Shown piece by piece: positions 47,109 to 59,672 of a DNA stretch of 64,000 nt. How positions within the stretch are numbered: the stretch's first letter is position 1; each line of letters opens with the position of its first letter. The notes under the pieces were generated by a model. That model was given only the letters and a program-made list of their open reading frames with translations. It searched no databases and was not told the DNA's origin. Made by a program: the position numbers and the translations under genes. The stretch lies in assembly GCA_013396995.1 (NCBI GenBank), contig VWZP01001615.1, positions 186,001 through 250,000 on the forward strand, written 5' to 3'. This stretch comes from Dicaeum eximium (lineage: Eukaryota; Chordata; Aves; Passeriformes; Dicaeidae).

Positions 47109-50100
47109 GAACGTTGCCTGGTATAAAAGGATTTGAAAATTTCTGCAGTGTGTATGCAAGCAGCCAGCATTCTTGTATAGGATAGTTTTCTGTAGCTTCA
47201 CAGGACAGATAAGGAGCAGTTAATTTTGATAAAACCTCTAGAAACACAGTATTGTTGTTATTGGTCTTGAAATGGTAGCTGGCTCTGAGTGCTGGCTGTG
47301 GTAACTGCATCAAGCTCAGTGAATATGGATAAAGTTTAAAAGTCTGTGTTTCATTTATTTCAACTTGCATAAGCATACTTAAAATATAAGCCACCCCTAG
47401 CTTTGTATTTTTTATCATGAAAACATATTTAGGATTCAAATAAATATTTTTCTCAAAATTCACAGGCTGCTGCAGAACATCAGCTGTAAGGATGATACAT
47501 ACAGGCCCTCAAAAAGTGAGGCAAATAACAAATGAGAAATATGCACTGCTGAGAGTCAAGTACTGAAAAATAACCTCAATAAACCTTGCTTTACATAACC
47601 AGCTGTTGGAAAAGCATTTCATATGTTGAAAAGAGATTTAATAACAAAAGCTGAATCCTGTCTGCCTTTGCTACTTATACAGGTAATCTTTTGGGGGCTC
47701 AGAAACTGAAATACTGTGTTATATAAGTGAAACTTCAAGTTTAAACACCCTATATGGGATTCACAACCTCTATAATATTCTAAATGCTTTCTCAGATAAA
47801 TCATTTGGTCAACCTAGAATATTATATAATCAAAAATTACATATTGCAAATGAGGATTTGGTTAAAAACCCAAACAAAATCTTTTCTGCATATCAGGTAA
47901 CAGAATGCATAAATTAAAGTCTTTGAAAATTGTGAAAGAAGGAGAAACTAATAAGCATGCATATTATCAGTGCTATAAATTTAGTGACAATACAACGTGT
48001 GGTATGAATGGAAACTATTATCAAAATGCATTTCCTGGGCACCAAAGCAGAAAATATGTTATCATTTGCTGGAACCAGTGTAAATAAGTATCTTCCAAAG
48101 ATTAAAACAAAGATTAAATCTACAAGGAGACCTTCCTGTGTCTAATGGGACTATGTGTTTAACAATTTTTCTTTCTTCATATTGGTGTTTGAACTGGGTC
48201 ACATACATTCCTCTTAAGGTGACAGTTTAGAACCTATTTACAGACACTTATCCTGTCTACAACATCTTGTTTCAATTAAAATTTGATCTTGAAAAAGACA
48301 GAAGGATGGAAGTGGGGGGACACTGTCATACTGATGATCTATTAAAAGTTTTTTCTGCCCTTTGAATGGAAGGGAAGGCTTACAGAAAAACAGCAGCACA
48401 GAAACACTGCCCTGAAAACCTGTAAAGCCTCCCTCTGTGACAGGAGGAAAGTCTCAGATGCCTCCTCCCCTTCCACTGGCACCACATGCTGCCCTGAGCC
48501 TTTTTTGAAGTAAGTTTTAGTTCTGCAGGCCCTGTTGTTCACATGCCTTTTGCCTTTTTATGCAACGCTTTTGGCCCCACTTCTCTGGGACTTTCAGAGT
48601 GTGAGACCACTGTCTAGTTTAGAACAAGCTTTTGCATTTCAAACTTTTATTTATCAAAGGCCTTTGTGGATTTCTGTTTTGAATGTACTTCTGGGACACA
48701 GGCAGGCTCTTCTGAGTGTCACTGATCTTGGGACTCCTAGCTAGTTTGGGATATTTCATCTACTCCTGCATCCCTCCATTCTCCCCCAGCAACTCCAGTC
48801 CACGTCTCCCAGTCACAGTGAACTCAGCCTTCCCAATAATACTGCCATTTCTCCTTTCCAGGGGTCTCCTCCCTGATGTGTCACCTCTGGCTGACTCCCA
48901 AGACCCCTGGGTCCCCCTTGAGGAGAACTGAGATCTCCACATTTCTGTCTGGCGCATGTGGATGTGAGCAGGGTCAGGGATGAGGTAACATAGGAGGAGG
49001 AAAAATTCATAGAAACATCAAAAGGCCTAAAAAGATAATCTGTACATTTACAGCTATGGCATCCCCTTTGCAAGAGAAAACACCTTACTTCAGGCTGCAT
49101 ATGGTGCAGTTCACACTTTAAAATAGTTGTGCTCCTTTGAAAAAGGCAGGGAGATTCCCTCTGATTGAACTCCATTTCCACAGAAGCACACAGTACTTTA
49201 ATATCTAGTGACCCTCTGCCCTCCCAAGTGAGGCTGAAATCAGCCAGCTGCTTCAACACCCGCTGGAGAAATGGTGGACAAAACTTGTACAGTACAAATG
49301 TAAAATGAAGCCCTCAACACTGCTGCTGTCAGTGCCTTCACCAGGCATTGTCAGTGGGAAGCAAGGGGATTTGGGAGCACTGCCCTGAGTTGCCAAGCAC
49401 AAGCTTGGTCCCAAAACCACAGCTGCACCTCATGACAACAGGCACTCAGAGCTGCCAAAACACATAACACACACTTCATACCAGGCCTGAAGGATGGGGA
49501 GACACTTGGGCATCTCTACCCTCACTCCTGGGACTCCTGCTGCCCAAGGCCCCACACCTCTCCTTGCCTTGTGCTGCCCTCCGAGGTCAGAGCAGCCCCC
49601 AGCTGACCTCGCAGCTCCTGCATCCCACAGCTGTGGGGTCTCACCTTCTCAACCCTCCTTGGCAATTGCACCCATCCCATGCTGACCCAGGTGCTCTTGT
49701 CTCCTCCTTCTGCCTCTTGCATTACCCCAGACTGTGGTATTCCCTCCTGCATGTACACACTCACACACTCCCACATTTCCTTCCTCCATTTTTCCTCCAC
49801 TGTCTCTGAAGTTAGACAATTTTAATGTTTTTATGTTAATTGCTTTTGAATAACAGCCTTTCTGGAAAACAAAAGGTTTCCCAGAGTACTGGTTTCTTTG
49901 GAAATGTTCCCATGACCAAGCTGAAATAATAACAGCAACAGGAAAATTTCCACATAAGTATATAAGACTTTTTATCAAGTGAAAAAAGTTGTGGAGTTCT
50001 TTTTGGCTGTTTGGGGTTTGAGACTGGTTTGTTTTCTGACATTTTCAAGCAAGTTTTCCCCTCCAGCCTCCCAATATCCCCCTCCTTTCAGGACAAGGGC

Positions 50101-51235
50101 ACAAAGCAGTTTGTTGCAGTTTGCTTCAAGAGAGGGAGAGGCAGTGACCTTGTTTACCGAGGGCAGCCCCGGTGTGTTCGAGCACGGAGCTGTGTGGAGA
50201 GGCTGCCTGCCTGCTGCATTCCTCTCTTGGTAAAGACCACAGGAAATGATGGACATTTCTAAACCGGAAAAATTTGCAAGCAAGCCTGGGCTGACCACAA
50301 GAAAATAAAGTACATGGCAAGAATCACAAGGCTCATGGCAGAAGAGGAAAAGCTGACAACTTTTGATTCATGCGCTGTTAAAGGTTATGATGCTGCCATC
50401 TAACACTGTGGAAATAAAGCCGCTGTTTTGAACACTAAGCAGGTAGCTGCTTCAGCAAAAAAATGCAGGGTTTGCTCTTTTTCATGTATTTGTGTGTGAG
50501 TTGGTGGTGAAGTTGGGCTGGTCTCAAAGAGACTGACACGGGGTTGGAGAGGGCCAACTCGTATGCAGGGCACTACAAGCCCTCACTTGCTTTCCTGGAG
50601 CCAAACCATCTGGAGTACAAGCCTGCTAAAATCTGTCCTAGTCCAGCTTCCATCTCCCTGAACTTCTGGAGCCTTTTATTGTCCCCTTCCACCTTTAGAA
50701 AGTGAGGTCCAACAGGCAGGGGCACAGAGCCAGCAGTCCCACCATTACAGTCAATGCAAGTGGGTGAAAGATAAACAACCACATGGATGCAATCCTACCT
50801 TTTTGCCTTTTCCTCTGATAGCCACAAACTTGAAGAATTTCCTTTCAGTTGGTTCTTCTCAGCTTGTCATGTGTTATGCTCCAGTTCCACAGACTTCTTA
50901 AAATTAAAAAAAAGAAAAATCACTTAAAAGGTGTTGTAAAGGAAGGCATGCATTACACACCATCTCATTTCCATGTAGGATTTTTCTTACAGCACGCACA
51001 TGGTTGTGAACTACTAAAATATGACAAAGAGTACAACCATCTCATATGTTGTGTTGGCAGAAAGAGAGGAAAAACCTTTCAAATCCTAGCTTCCACCAGT
51101 GGCACACTTTGGGGCTTGGCAAGGAAAGAACTACTGAACAACCTTCTGCCAGTGCAGAGATTTCCCCTGAGCTGGCACTGGCATGGCTGTGCTGGGGCTT
51201 GTCTACACATGGGGCTGCCAGAAAAGAGGAAAGAA
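47109..51235. other. Intergenic flank, no gene recognised
   Basis: I see no conserved exon. The frames at 46987-47463 (minus, part of it in CR1) and 48813-49259 (minus) have no recognisable domain. Confidence 0.6.
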
Positions 51236-51327
51236 ATCACAGAAGGAAAGGACCCTTAAGATGATCTGGTTCCTTCCCCCTGCCATGGGCAGAGACACCT
51301 TCCACTAGACCAGGCTGCTGGGAGAGG
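51236..51327 (-). mobile_element. CR1 LINE 3' fragment, minus strand
   Basis: Antisense CR1 text: 'aatcacagaaggaaaggacc', 'cttaagatgatctggttcc', 'ccctgccatgggcagagac', 'accttccactagaccagg'. It stops after about 90 bp. It lies 0.5 kb from a second CR1 end in the same orientation. Confidence 0.8.
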
Positions 51328-51820
51328 GAAGAAGGTTTTGCTCATGGGCCCACCTTCATCCCAGAGACCCCATGGCACGCACAGGGTGGAGGAAGATAGA
51401 TCAGAGAAGCACAGTGGTACTTGGTGCTTTACAAATCTCTACCTTCTGACAGGGCTGGAGGGCTTCACAAAGGTTTCTCAGCAGGCTGCCACATGTGGGT
51501 GCTGGAAAGAAGGTTTCTGTGTCCTCCACCAAATTTTTCTCATGACCAATTCTCTTAAATCACAGAAGGCATTAAAACAGAAGAAAAGAGCCCAAAGGGG
51601 AAAAAAGGATAGGAATACTTGCAAGATGAGAGAGAGAGCACACTGGCAAGCAACAGCTGTTACCAAATAAGCCCAAAAGGCTGCAGCTGCTCATTTTTCT
51701 CTAGGCTTAAAGCAACAGCTTGCAGGAAGGCTGCTGGAGCTTTGCAGGGGGCCAAAGAGCCAGGCAGGGATCATCAGCTATTTTCAGTGTGGAATATCAG
51801 CACAAGCACAAAAACCAGAA

Positions 51821-52050
51821 GAGATCATAGAGTGGTTTGGGTTGGAAAGGATCTTAAATATCATCTAGTTCCAACTCCCTAACCGTGGGCAGAAGCACCT
51901 TCCACTAGATTGGGTTGTTCAGGGCTTCATCAGCCTGGCCTTGAACACTTCCAGAGATTGGGCATCTACAGCTTCTCTGGGCAACCTCTTCCGGTGGCTC
52001 GCCACACAGTGTTTTTATTCTTTTGAAAAAGTATTTTCTGTGTTCAGTGA
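51821..52050 (-). mobile_element. CR1 LINE 3' end, minus strand
   Basis: Clear antisense CR1: 'gatcatagagtggtttgggt', 'tcatctagttccaactccct', 'gcaccttccactagattggg', 'cttgaacacttccagagatt', 'ctctgggcaacctcttccgg', then a T-rich segment. It is 5'-truncated, about 230 bp. Confidence 0.9.
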
Positions 52051-52451
52051 TAGCCTTGGCCTACCTGCTAAGTAAAATATTAATGAGGTTTGTGAAGCTG
52101 CCTATCTTGATTCCATCTACAGTGAGAATGCAGCAGACTTTTCTATGAGTCAGGTGAAAATATGGTTTCTAAAATGGGGATCCATATGAACAGCATTTTG
52201 AGGCTAAGCCTGTTGTTAGAGAGGAGTTTCCATTTCCACAGACATACAGTGTTTGCACCATGTTAAAAAAGAGAAACACAGCTTGCTGTGAGGCCACAGT
52301 GCTTGCTTGACACCCACTGCCTGTGTGTGCATCCAGACTTGAGTGCTGACAGGATGGTAAGGCACAGGAGGATCACCTGTGTCTTACCAGCACCTGCTGC
52401 TGGGAATTGTGTTAGAACAGCACCCAAAAAGCCCTCAGGGAAAAATTCCTC

Positions 52452-52506
52452 TCCCATAACTACTGACCTATGTTATGTAGTAGTTATGTCCCATAACTAC
52501 TGACCT
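52452..52506. repeat. 18-bp direct repeat with internal hairpin
   Basis: tcccataactactgacct occurs at 52452-52469 and 52489-52506. Just before the second copy, agtagttatg (52479-52488) is the exact reverse complement of cataactact (52492-52501), giving a 10-bp stem with a 3-base loop. Confidence 0.93.
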
Positions 52507-53471
52507 CTGCTTATTCTGGTAGAAACTGGGTATGGACAGACAGACAGAGATGCCACAGACCCTGGGACAGTTTTTACAGCAGTCTATATACACAGACATC
52601 AGGGTCTATATTCCCAAAGGTACTCAGGCACCTTCTACACACTGCAGTCACAGGAGTCACCTTCCCATCTGCTACAGGCCCCTAATCCTGTAGTGGCTTT
52701 CTCTTTTCAGATCCCAAAGACCAGGGAGTTGATATCAATGTATACCTTACATTTTATGTCTCTGGGTATCTTTTACAGTAAAGGTAGATCCTCAAGGTAT
52801 GAAACAGGTAAGTGAAATTTGGAGGGAAGAGTCAACTGAAACGATAAATATTTGGCAGCCTGAGATTATGAGCATACAGCTGCTGAGTAAAAAATTATTC
52901 AGAGAATGTATTCATTCAGAGGTGGAAAAAGTAAACAGAAAAATCAATACACTGTCCCTCTATGTTCCACATACCCAGATTAAAATAATTAAAATGCATC
53001 TCTCTGCCTCCTGTGCAAATTTAACAAAGCATAAATGGACTGTGCTCTTTTACTACTCTGGAGGCATGGAGGAGGGATGGATTAGTGTCAGACACCAAAA
53101 TGGGTGAAGTAGCCACTTCAGCTCTGCAAGGTAGCACGAAGCAGTGTGAGACAACCACCAGACATGTGTGAGCACCAGGCTGCCTCCTGACTGAGTCAAA
53201 TTCCAGCATGCAGGGAGCACAGAGGGACAGGGTGCTGCTGCTGCACACCAGAGATGCACACTCACTGCGGGGCAGGGAAATGCTGATCGGGCCTGGAGAC
53301 GTGAAGAGATCGAGAGCAGAGAGGGACTTCAGCATAATGATCCTCATCATTGTAGGGTTTTGCCCTTAATCTCCCCCACTTGCCAAGAGAAGCTACAGCC
53401 AACTCAAGCTATTTAATTTGGGGCTGTCTACGTGCTTTTAGCAAACTAAGTTCTTGCTATATAGGGATAAG

Positions 53472-53510
53472 CAGCTTTTTTGAAGAGCAGAAAAAGCTGG
53501 CTCTTCAAAA
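53472..53510. repeat. Interlocked inverted repeats
   Basis: cagcttttt (53472-53480) pairs with aaaaagctg (53491-53499), while ttttgaagagc (53478-53488) pairs with gctcttcaaaa (53500-53510). The order is A-B-A'-B', so the two hairpins exclude each other or form a pseudoknot. Confidence 0.93.
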
Positions 53511-56500
53511 CTTTTAAAAATTCAGACATCACACAAGGAAGTCTTTAAAAGCTGCCACTGATAGAGATTTTGTGTAAAGAACAACTGCTTTTCCCTCAAA
53601 CAGCAGGAAGGTAAAGAAATGGCACTCTCCTCTCCTAGTGTGCTGAAAGCAGCTATGGGCTAAACCCGTCAATTTAAAGCAGAAACTGAATGTAAATGCA
53701 AAAATCCAAAAATGTGTTGGATGGCTTAGATATTTAAAAAAAAAGGTTGTCAATAATTTCTACTAATTATTATTCATATGGAAAGTAATGAGTGTTCAGC
53801 CCTCTGAGACTGAGTTACTGAATTGTCTCAGCTTTGTCATCCACACAGCAGTGTGCTATTAACTATTGGTTAAAGGCAGCTTGAAGAGTGCCACAGTACA
53901 GATAACCCTGGCCAGCTCTCCTGCACACTCTCAAAGATGTGGGGAGTAAGCAGTGTCTGCTCTCTGCCCTTACCTTACTAGAAATCAGTCCTTTATTAGT
54001 CTGGGGAAAGCCTAAATCTTTTCATGGACACATATGAATCATGTTCCACCTGTGTGCTATATATCTATTCTGCTGTTTGATTTACTGCACTTTCACTTAG
54101 CATCAACACTATTCACATATTGCAAACAGGAAAACTGAGTCAGGAAGTTTGGGAACTTTTTTTATGCCACAGATTTAAAAAATACTTAAAACAGCACATC
54201 AGTTCCTGTATTGAACAATAGACTAATAAATTCTAGTATTGCATATGCTATATAGTAAAATTTAACAATCCCTTATTCTTTAGATTAAGTGTCTCCTCAC
54301 ACAAAGTACACCCTGAAGCACTCAGCAACAATATTTTTATCATCTATCCAGGTTCTTATATGGCTCCCATCACTGCAGCACCTGCTTTTATGGCAGCTGT
54401 GAAATACAGAGCCATAGAATCTATTATGGAATCAGAACCAGGAAACATTGTTTGTCCAACTACTATATAAGCCAACCAAGGAAGCTAAACTAGACTTCCA
54501 ATGAGCTCTGAGCTGTTTTTGTGATGCTGGATCAGTTGACTTTTACTTCATTGATCACAAATTGCTATTGTTAAGATTAAGTATAAGAATCATCTGGAAG
54601 AAAGTTACTGTTTCATGAGACACTTCAATTTGCAGAGACAGAGGGAAAAGTGTGATTCCCATTTCTTCTCTTACAAACCCCTCAAAACAGAGAATATTTG
54701 TCTTGCTGTCAACCATCAATGGGTACGAGTCACTTCTAACTTTTCTTCTGGAAAAAAAAACGAGGGAAGAAGAAATGAGAAGTGTGCACAAGAAAGTAAG
54801 TGCACGTACATCCCATCTCTCATGACCTGCCTCTCAGAACAAAATGGTATTATCTCCTCAGGGAAGGACCACTTCATTTTACTCCCACAGTCATTAACAT
54901 CTTCAGAAAGTAAATACAAGAGACAGCATTGGGCATTGTTTTGTAGTCTGCAGGGTTATGATTGATGGTACAAGACTGGAAGAATCAAGACTGTGAGAAC
55001 ATAAAGCTTTCGTATGCCCCTTTCTGTTGTGAATGTGGTGCACTTTAGTAATGAACATGTTCAGGAATTCTAATCTCAGACAAAACCAGGAGTTTTACTA
55101 TTGAGGAATCATTCACATGAACAGGATGAAGCAGCCGATGTGTGAGGCTGAGGTGCAGCTCTGCCTGCAGCTGCAGCACATCAGACAGGGAGAGGTGCAG
55201 AGAGTGGAGGTGCACAGGGGTTGTGTGGAAAGTACCCTCAGAGCTGAGAACAAAGTGGATGAGAGGTGAAGTGGGGTGGTGGTGTCCCTTTGGCAATAGG
55301 GAGGTGTAGGGAGCAGTATATGCAAGAGGGAAGGGAGGTTGGGAGTAAAATGGACATGATAACAAATCAGACTGGGAACACTGACTGCCTAGAGAACAAC
55401 AGCTGCTGTGCATAAGGAGATGCATTAAGACTTCCCCTAGGAAAGGTTCCCCAGGATCCTCCACAACAGACAGGCTGCAGAAGTCAACCATCTGACCAGC
55501 AGGTCAGTGGAAACACAGAAAGTTCCCCTTCCAGATTCACCTCAGTCAGCCATGGACGATTCCCACAAGCAACGTGACTTTGTCAAGGATCAGTCTCGGC
55601 TTCCATGAGTGTCTCAGACAAACTCTTAGTCTGCAAAACACAGGAAGTCTAGACAGCAAGACAGAGAAAGAGCCACCCACCAGAGCAAACGTGAGGTCTG
55701 GGCCAGGAGGTGTTTAGCAGGGAACATTCTGACAGGTCAGAAAACATGCAGAAGCAAACACAGGGCTTGAGACAGAAACAGTGTTTGTGCTGTAAGTGCT
55801 GGATTTAGGTCTGTGTTTCAGACATCTCTCATATGCTGTAGCGAGCTCTAGGGCGACCAGCCTGTGCATGAAATGTGAAATGTGTCTTTCTTAATTAAAA
55901 TAGAGGCCAGAATCTTCTTAGTTCATCTACTGAAATGTCAAGGAGCAAGTGGAAAGAAGATGTTCCTTCATAGGAAAGATATCTCTCTGACAGTGTCACT
56001 TCACAAAGATGTCAAAATGAGACAGGGAAAACACCTGCAGTGGTGTCTGTTCTCTGTTTCTGAGGCAGAGGAGAGAGAAGGAGAAAGGGCTGGCAGATGC
56101 CATTTTGAAAGCAGCTTTTCTGTGTCTGAGTTACCAGGCCACCCAGGGGTGTAGGTGATGCCCATGCTGACAGATATTGCTGAAGGGTGAAGCCAGGGAA
56201 GGAGGCACAGGTTCTGCAGCACTCAGGATCACCCGGAATCAAGCACTCAGGGTGGGAGAGCATAACAGAAGTCCAGACCCACTGTGGCTGTCAAAGCTCC
56301 CTTGTCTAGGGAATTAGGTTCCACCTCTGCTCCAGAGCTATGGAGGGTTACACTTAGAAACACTGCACAGGCAGGGGGACAAGCCACACAGTTTACATAG
56401 GCCCAAAAATTAGCACTTGCTATTCCTTGGCTTGGTTTTGAGGCTTTATTGAGGCACTCTTATTGGCTGGAGGGGTGACTTCCTGTAAGGCCTGGTGCTC

Positions 56501-59206
56501 ACCCTGCTTACCCCCAGTTCTGACACGGCAGCTTCTGGGTGGGTGCTTTGGGGAGGGAGAAGCTGGGGAATTCCACCTCCACTGCAAGGTGACTGCGTGG
56601 TGGGGAGGAAGAAGCACGTGGGGGTGAGGGCCACAGGACTTCAGGAACTCTGATACTTGTATGCTGTGGGTGACTGCTTCTAGCCAAGAGCCTGTTTGAG
56701 AAGCAGTGACGTGACCTCCCTCCTGCCCTTCAGTGGCTCTGGTCACTCACTCAGCCACACCAACTCGGAACAGTCTTTGTCTGACCTCACGTCTCAGCCT
56801 AGGTGACAAAGAGGACATCAAGTGATACAAGTTCCAGCTTATTCCAGAGCTCAGCTCAGAAAGAAAAAAAAAAAAAAATTAGAATCCCTGAGTCTCTCTT
56901 CTATCCTGTGATGCTGGCACCTTTCCTCCCTGGAGAATTCAGAGAGGGGAAAAAAAAAAAGATCAAAATAGTCTGGCTAAGCCTGTGTGTCTTTTTACCG
57001 CAAACACCTTCTGTTCTGGCCTTTGCAGTTGCTTTCACAGCTGGAAAGGGAATATTTTTTTACCTTAAATAAAAAGAAAGAAATGGCTGGACTGTTTTCA
57101 GTGTGCTCTAGGGAGCTTCAGGGAGCCACATGAAACTAAAATGCTCTCCATCACACCTCTGGCACCTCTCTACAGCTCCCTGGGTGTCACTGTGAATTAA
57201 GTTATGTTGGCTACACTTACAATTTTTTGCAGGACATAACTCATCGAAGGTAAACACATGGAAAACCTCTGGCTTTGGTAGTAATTAACAGAGACATCTT
57301 GATGGTGAAACCACATGTTCTTCCCTCAGGCCTGGCCCAAGGCATTCTGCCTTAGTGTGCCTGCACCATTCTCCAAATTTTGAGGTGACCCTCGAAAGAC
57401 ACTTTCTGCTGCCTGCCTCAAAGTCTGGATGAGAAGGTCTAAGGGGAAGCTGAAACCTGCCACAGCAGAGATTCTGCTTTCAGCACAGGAGATGTCAGGT
57501 GCAGAGCCCTACAAGGACACGGGCAGGAGGGAACAGAAAGCATGTGCCCTCTCTACAAAACACTCCTCAGCTATCAAGCATTTCTGTGATGTTCTCCCAC
57601 CAGAACAGCCAATCCCTCCAGTAAGCTGGGTGACCAGTGTGGTCCTTCCAGCAAGTTTCTCCTCACTGTCTCCTCTCATGAAGAGCCCAGCTCCTTTGTC
57701 TGCCTTCCTTCAGAGGCACTGAGGGAAGTGCAATGTCCAGAGAAGTTCTTTGGGTTTTGTTTTCTTTCCTTGCTGGTGTCCCCACGTGGCAGTGGGCTGT
57801 AAGCCATCCCAGCCCCAGGAGCATCCCACATGGGAGCACTGGCAAGACTCTTTTGCAAGGACTAAACGCTGCAACCAAGGGCTCTGAAGAACTGATGTGG
57901 CTTATTCATGGGGAAAGGTGAGGCAGGGAGAGATGTGGCCATGGCTGCTCTCTTTCCATGTGGATATTCAAAGAGAGAAAGTCTCCTTCCCCATGGAGAT
58001 GTGTGGACAGGGTGGTTAACATGGCCTTCATTTAGACAGGGCTGGGGAGCTGAGCAGTTTACTTTTTCTCCATCTTTTCACTACATTATTTTTAAGAGAC
58101 AAGTGTTTAATATACTGGGACTGATCCTGACCCTATACCAGTACAACCTGGACTTCACTGATGTGTATTTCTATTTACACTGGAAGAAGAAAAACAGAAT
58201 TCCTTTCTACTCGTGGCAGCACTACAAAGATGAGAAGAAAAAGGACTGTGAGTTGCTCTAAGACTAAGTTGTCATAGCAGCATAATTACATTTGAGTCTA
58301 CTTTGTACAAAAGCAGACTGCCAGAACCTCATTTTGGAGGGAGAATTGCTGTCAGGAGAAAAGGGGAGGGCTGTACTGCTCTGACTAAATTGTGTTAGAC
58401 AGCAAACAGCAAACTGGGTCTGCATCTCCCTACAAATGAACCTCCTTGTATGAAACCTAGCAGGCCATTTTCATCTGTTGTGAATTCAGAAAGAGATCAC
58501 ATGAAACATTTCTTCATGGAGTTTGAAGGAAGTATATCAAATTTTAAACTAGAGAGCATAACAATCTATTAATTATAGATGCAAGCAGTGTTTTCCAGAG
58601 GTTACATTGTCACTCAATTAAAATTTAAACAATGATGAATTGGTGAGATAAGTAACTGTTGAATAAATAATTTTGGTAATCATATAAATGACAGCTTACC
58701 TGACCATCAGCCTACAATCCCTTTTTCAGGTGCTCTGATTGTCTTAAAAAAACCCCAAAAATATCCAGGAAAAGACAAATCAAACCCAAATGCACCCTAA
58801 TTGCTTATTCTCTGGTAAGCATATAGGCTGGCTGCTCAGTGCATGTTTTCATGGTGTGCCTCAAAGCGAGATTTCTCATGGATGCCAGCTCTGGGAATTT
58901 TGTACACCTCTTTGCATCTTGGCAAAGTATCCTAAGGAGAGACATTTTCCCACTGTAACATGGCCACATTCACACCACATGCACAGTGTTTCTTGGAGCT
59001 GAGCACAGTGTTTCTAGCTTTACTGCTCACACCTACAGTGAGCATCTCAAAACCCTCTGGCAGTGGCTGCTGGGGTGGAGGCTGTAGGCAGTGTGTCCCC
59101 TTTCTCCTGAGAGCCTCACACCCCCTGCACTGGCAACCCTGAGCCAGCAGAGCGGGACAATGGATACTCAGTGCTGTCAGGGCAATTTCTTTCAACAGCT
59201 TTAAAA

Positions 59207-59672
59207 TCATAGACTCACAGAATGAGAATCATAGAATGGTCAGAAGGGACCTTAAAGATCAACTAGTTCCAACCCCTCTGCCAGGGGTAGGGATGTCACC
59301 CACTAGACCAGGTGCTCAAAGTCCCATCCAACTTGGCCTTGAACACTTCCAGGGATGGTGCATCGACAGCTTCTCTAGGAAACCTGTTACAGTGTCTAAC
59401 CATGCTCACAGTAAAGAATTTCTTCCTAATATCCAATCTAAATCAAACCTCTTTCAGTTTGAAGCCATTCCCCTTTGTCCTAGCACTGCATGACCTTACT
59501 AAAAATTCCTCCTCATCTCTCTTTATACTCCCTCTAGTACTGGAAGATGCTATAGGGTCTCTACAGAACCTTCTTTTCTCCAGCCTGAACAACCCCAATT
59601 CTCTGAGCCTGTCTGCATAGGAGAGGAGTCCCCCCCTGTAATCATCATCTTGGCCCTCCTCTGGACTTATTC
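59207..59672 (-). mobile_element. CR1 LINE 3' end, minus strand (longest copy here)
   Basis: About 465 bp of well-preserved antisense CR1. It has terminal octamer-like repeats ('atagactcacagaatgagaa', 'tcatagaatgg'), then 'aagggaccttaaagatcaac', 'ccactagaccaggtgctcaa', 'gccttgaacacttccagg', 'gtaaagaatttcttcctaat', 'cctttgtcctagcactgc', 'ctccagcctgaacaacccc' and 'cttggccctcctctggac'. The element is 5'-truncated with no reverse-transcriptase domain. The frames at 59236-59620 are internal to it. Confidence 0.95.

Larger units (their letters stand above)
52051..59206. other. Intergenic flank, no gene recognised
   Basis: No confident gene. Local structures are a direct/inverted repeat at 52452-52506, interlocked short inverted repeats at 53472-53510, and A tracts at 56862-56878 and 56950-56960. 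The open frames at 52799-53107, 54615-54965, 55045-55491 (minus) and 57908-58261 were read and match no family I know. Confidence 0.55.

Noticed and set aside
55045..55900. GA-rich region suggestive of retroviral internal sequence
   Set aside because: No gag, protease, polymerase or envelope motif could be read in any frame and no LTR is nearby.
57908..58261. 117-codon + frame ending in a Lys/Tyr-rich segment
   Set aside because: It is protein-like in places, but there is no known domain, promoter or splice structure, and the length is compatible with chance.
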